DNA of 15,919 nt from Verrucomicrobiota bacterium (lineage in GTDB: Bacteria; Verrucomicrobiota; Verrucomicrobiia; Opitutales; Coraliomargaritaceae), in contig JAQCDT010000013.1 in NCBI GenBank assembly GCA_027620575.1, positions 1 through 15,919 on the forward strand, read 5' to 3'. A program made the translations under genes and the position numbers. This document shows positions 14,999 through 15,919 of this stretch, piece after piece. Within the stretch, counting starts at the first letter, position 1, and every line of letters begins with the position of its first letter. The notes under the pieces were generated by a model. That model did no database searches. It saw nothing but the letters and a program-made list of their open reading frames with translations, and was not told where the DNA came from.

Positions 14999-15727
14999 CT
15001 ATTGGTTAATTCGCTTTTTATAGGCGATCGCCACACAAGTAACTAATCCGAGTAGTAATGCATACGCTGACGGCTCCGGAACGGTCATAACTTGTACAAT
15101 TCCGTTGCATTCGGTTAATATAAACGGTTGACTTTCCCACCCTTGAGCCAAAGCAGTCAGCTTAAGCGATTCAATCGGATCATCTATCGCTAGATGGAGG
15201 GTGTGTCTATTGTTACTGCTGAATATACTCGGCTGTGTTGAATCGATAACACCATTATCATCAAGACTGAGCGTATTGCCTGCGGTTGCGGAAGAGATCA
15301 GCGATTCAAAGTTAGTAGCAAGAGAAAACGATGTATCCGATGCTGTTCGTGTACTCAATTGATAGGATTGCAGATCATTGCGCCAATTATTTGTCCAACC
15401 GAGGTAAATCTTATAAACATAGTACTGATTAGGGTCTAGAGTAGGCAAAATTTGGTTTGGACCGATATCAATATCCCAGGTGATCGATGCCCCAGGCACT
15501 GTACTGCTCCATCCAGTATCGAAAAAACCATCAACTGTAGCTTCTGCTGAATAGCCTTCCGTGGTACTAGAAGCAGCGGGGGAGTGAAATTCGAGCGTGT
15601 ATGTTTGAGCCGATGTTTGAGCCGATGCTATTTGGCTAATATAGAAGCAACAGAGGCAACACACGCACATTGAAAGAAGGTTAAATTCTCTTATCTTCTG
15701 AATGAAGGAAAAATATAGTATATTCAT
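14999..15727 (-). CDS. Predicted secreted PEP-CTERM domain protein
   Basis: A 242-residue protein of unknown function. I chose the ATG at 15727; a TTG at 15775 and an ATG at 15670 are also in frame. The N-terminus has basic residues (K11, R13), a hydrophobic stretch (about 17-34) with five cysteines (MCVCCLCC region), and a likely signal-peptidase site after ASA (A36). The C-terminus is a PEP-CTERM signal: VPEPS (216-220), a hydrophobic span (about 222-236), then KKR (237-239), the pattern cleaved by exosortase in exopolysaccharide-producing Gram-negative bacteria. The body (about 45-200) has a beta-rich pattern, with ATVDGFFDTGWSS followed by an I-x-W-D-I-D-I-G strand, resembling F5/8 type C (discoidin-like) carbohydrate-binding domains. 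That fold is tentative. The gene is convergent with rpsJ and has no Shine-Dalgarno sequence. Confidence 0.8.
   Translation of the reverse strand: MNILYFSFIQKIREFNLLSMCVCCLCCFYISQIASAQTSAQTYTLEFHSPAASSTTEGYSAEATVDGFFDTGWSSTVPGASITWDIDIGPNQILPTLDPNQYYVYKIYLGWTNNWRNDLQSYQLSTRTASDTSFSLATNFESLISSATAGNTLSLDDNGVIDSTQPSIFSSNNRHTLHLAIDDPIESLKLTALAQGWESQPFILTECNGIVQVMTVPEPSAYALLLGLVTCVAIAYKKRINQ
15601..15624. repeat. Two tandem copies of a 12-bp unit in the PEP-CTERM gene
   Basis: The unit ATGTTTGAGCCG occurs at 15601-15612 and exactly again at 15613-15624. On the - strand it encodes the repeated residues S-A-Q-T just around the predicted signal-peptide cleavage site. Its length is a multiple of three, so copy-number change would keep the frame. 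Confidence 0.9.
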
Positions 15728-15858
15728 TTTTGTTAATATTTGGGTTATAGGTGTATGTATATATAGGCCTTGCAAGAACGTTTTATTCCATAAAAAATGA
15801 TTTTTTTTAAAAGATCGGTCGCTCAGGGTGATTTTGTTTCATTTTTTAGGTCTTGTTT

Positions 15859-15889
15859 GAGAAAATACTGGATTTTCCTCACTTTTTTT
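15859..15889 (+). other. Terminator-like hairpin with T7, read on the + strand
   Basis: GAGAAAAT (15859-15866) pairs ATTTTCCTC (15872-15880) with one bulged C and a 5-base loop; seven T follow (15883-15889). No + strand gene ends near it, since rpsJ already has its own terminator. It may serve an unseen transcript or be incidental in AT-rich DNA. Confidence 0.25.
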
Positions 15890-15906
15890 AAAAAAAAAAA
15901 AAAAAA
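15883..15906. repeat. T7A17 homopolymer tract
   Basis: Seven T (15883-15889) are followed directly by seventeen A (15890-15906). The tract lies about 160 bases upstream of the PEP-CTERM start, in a 192-base stretch (15728-15919) with no gene. On the - strand it reads T17, so it could be the U-tract of a terminator whose stem lies beyond the window, a curved upstream element, or a slippage-prone tract whose length is uncertain. Confidence 0.85.
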
Positions 15907-15919
15907 CAAAATCAAGGGT

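Noticed and set aside
15744..15775. Promoter for the PEP-CTERM gene: TATAAC (15749-15744) with TTGCAA (15775-15770) on the - strand
   Set aside because: The 20-base spacing is outside the normal range and the region is rich in TA repeats, so it was not called.

Overview
The window is a long block of housekeeping genes on the + strand: the secE-nusG-rpl-rpoBC transcription/translation cluster joined directly to the str cluster. It is followed by one unrelated gene on the - strand. The DNA is AT-rich (about 40% G+C by eye). The - strand protein ends in a PEP-CTERM sorting signal, the RpoC has a Gram-negative-type SI3 insertion in its trigger loop, and most genes lack a Shine-Dalgarno sequence. 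Together these suggest a Gram-negative bacterium of the PVC group, most likely Verrucomicrobiota (Opitutae/Puniceicoccales-like). That placement is inference; no rRNA is present to test it.

Layout. Bases 1-68 are the 3' part of a tRNA-Trp. Then come secE, nusG, rplK, rplA, rplJ, a 121-bp structured spacer, rplL, a 162-bp spacer with a promoter-like box and a strong hairpin, rpoB and rpoC. A 126-bp spacer leads to rpsL, rpsG, fusA and rpsJ, closed by an intrinsic terminator at about 14944-14980. Convergent to this, 14999-15727 on the - strand encodes a secreted PEP-CTERM protein. The last 190 bases are very AT-rich and contain a T7A17 tract.

How the genes work together. SecE is part of the protein-export channel. 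NusG and S10 (NusE) are antitermination/elongation factors that also link RNA polymerase to the ribosome. L11, L1, L10 and L7/L12 form the stalk and L1 arm of the 50S subunit where EF-G acts. RpoB and RpoC are the catalytic subunits of RNA polymerase. S12, S7 and S10 belong to the 30S decoding centre and head. EF-G drives translocation. tuf is absent between fusA and rpsJ, and rpsJ is followed by a terminator rather than rplC, so the usual str/S10 super-cluster is broken here.

No novel multi-gene system is visible. Two proteins do depart from near-universal residues at sites that can be aligned without gaps. RpoC has lost all four cysteines of its second zinc site (now D808, T883, T890, E893). 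EF-G has altered both loops at the tip of domain IV that enter the decoding centre, and has an unusual C-terminus. These are the most interesting observations, followed by the scarcity of Shine-Dalgarno sequences and the structured spacers around rplL.
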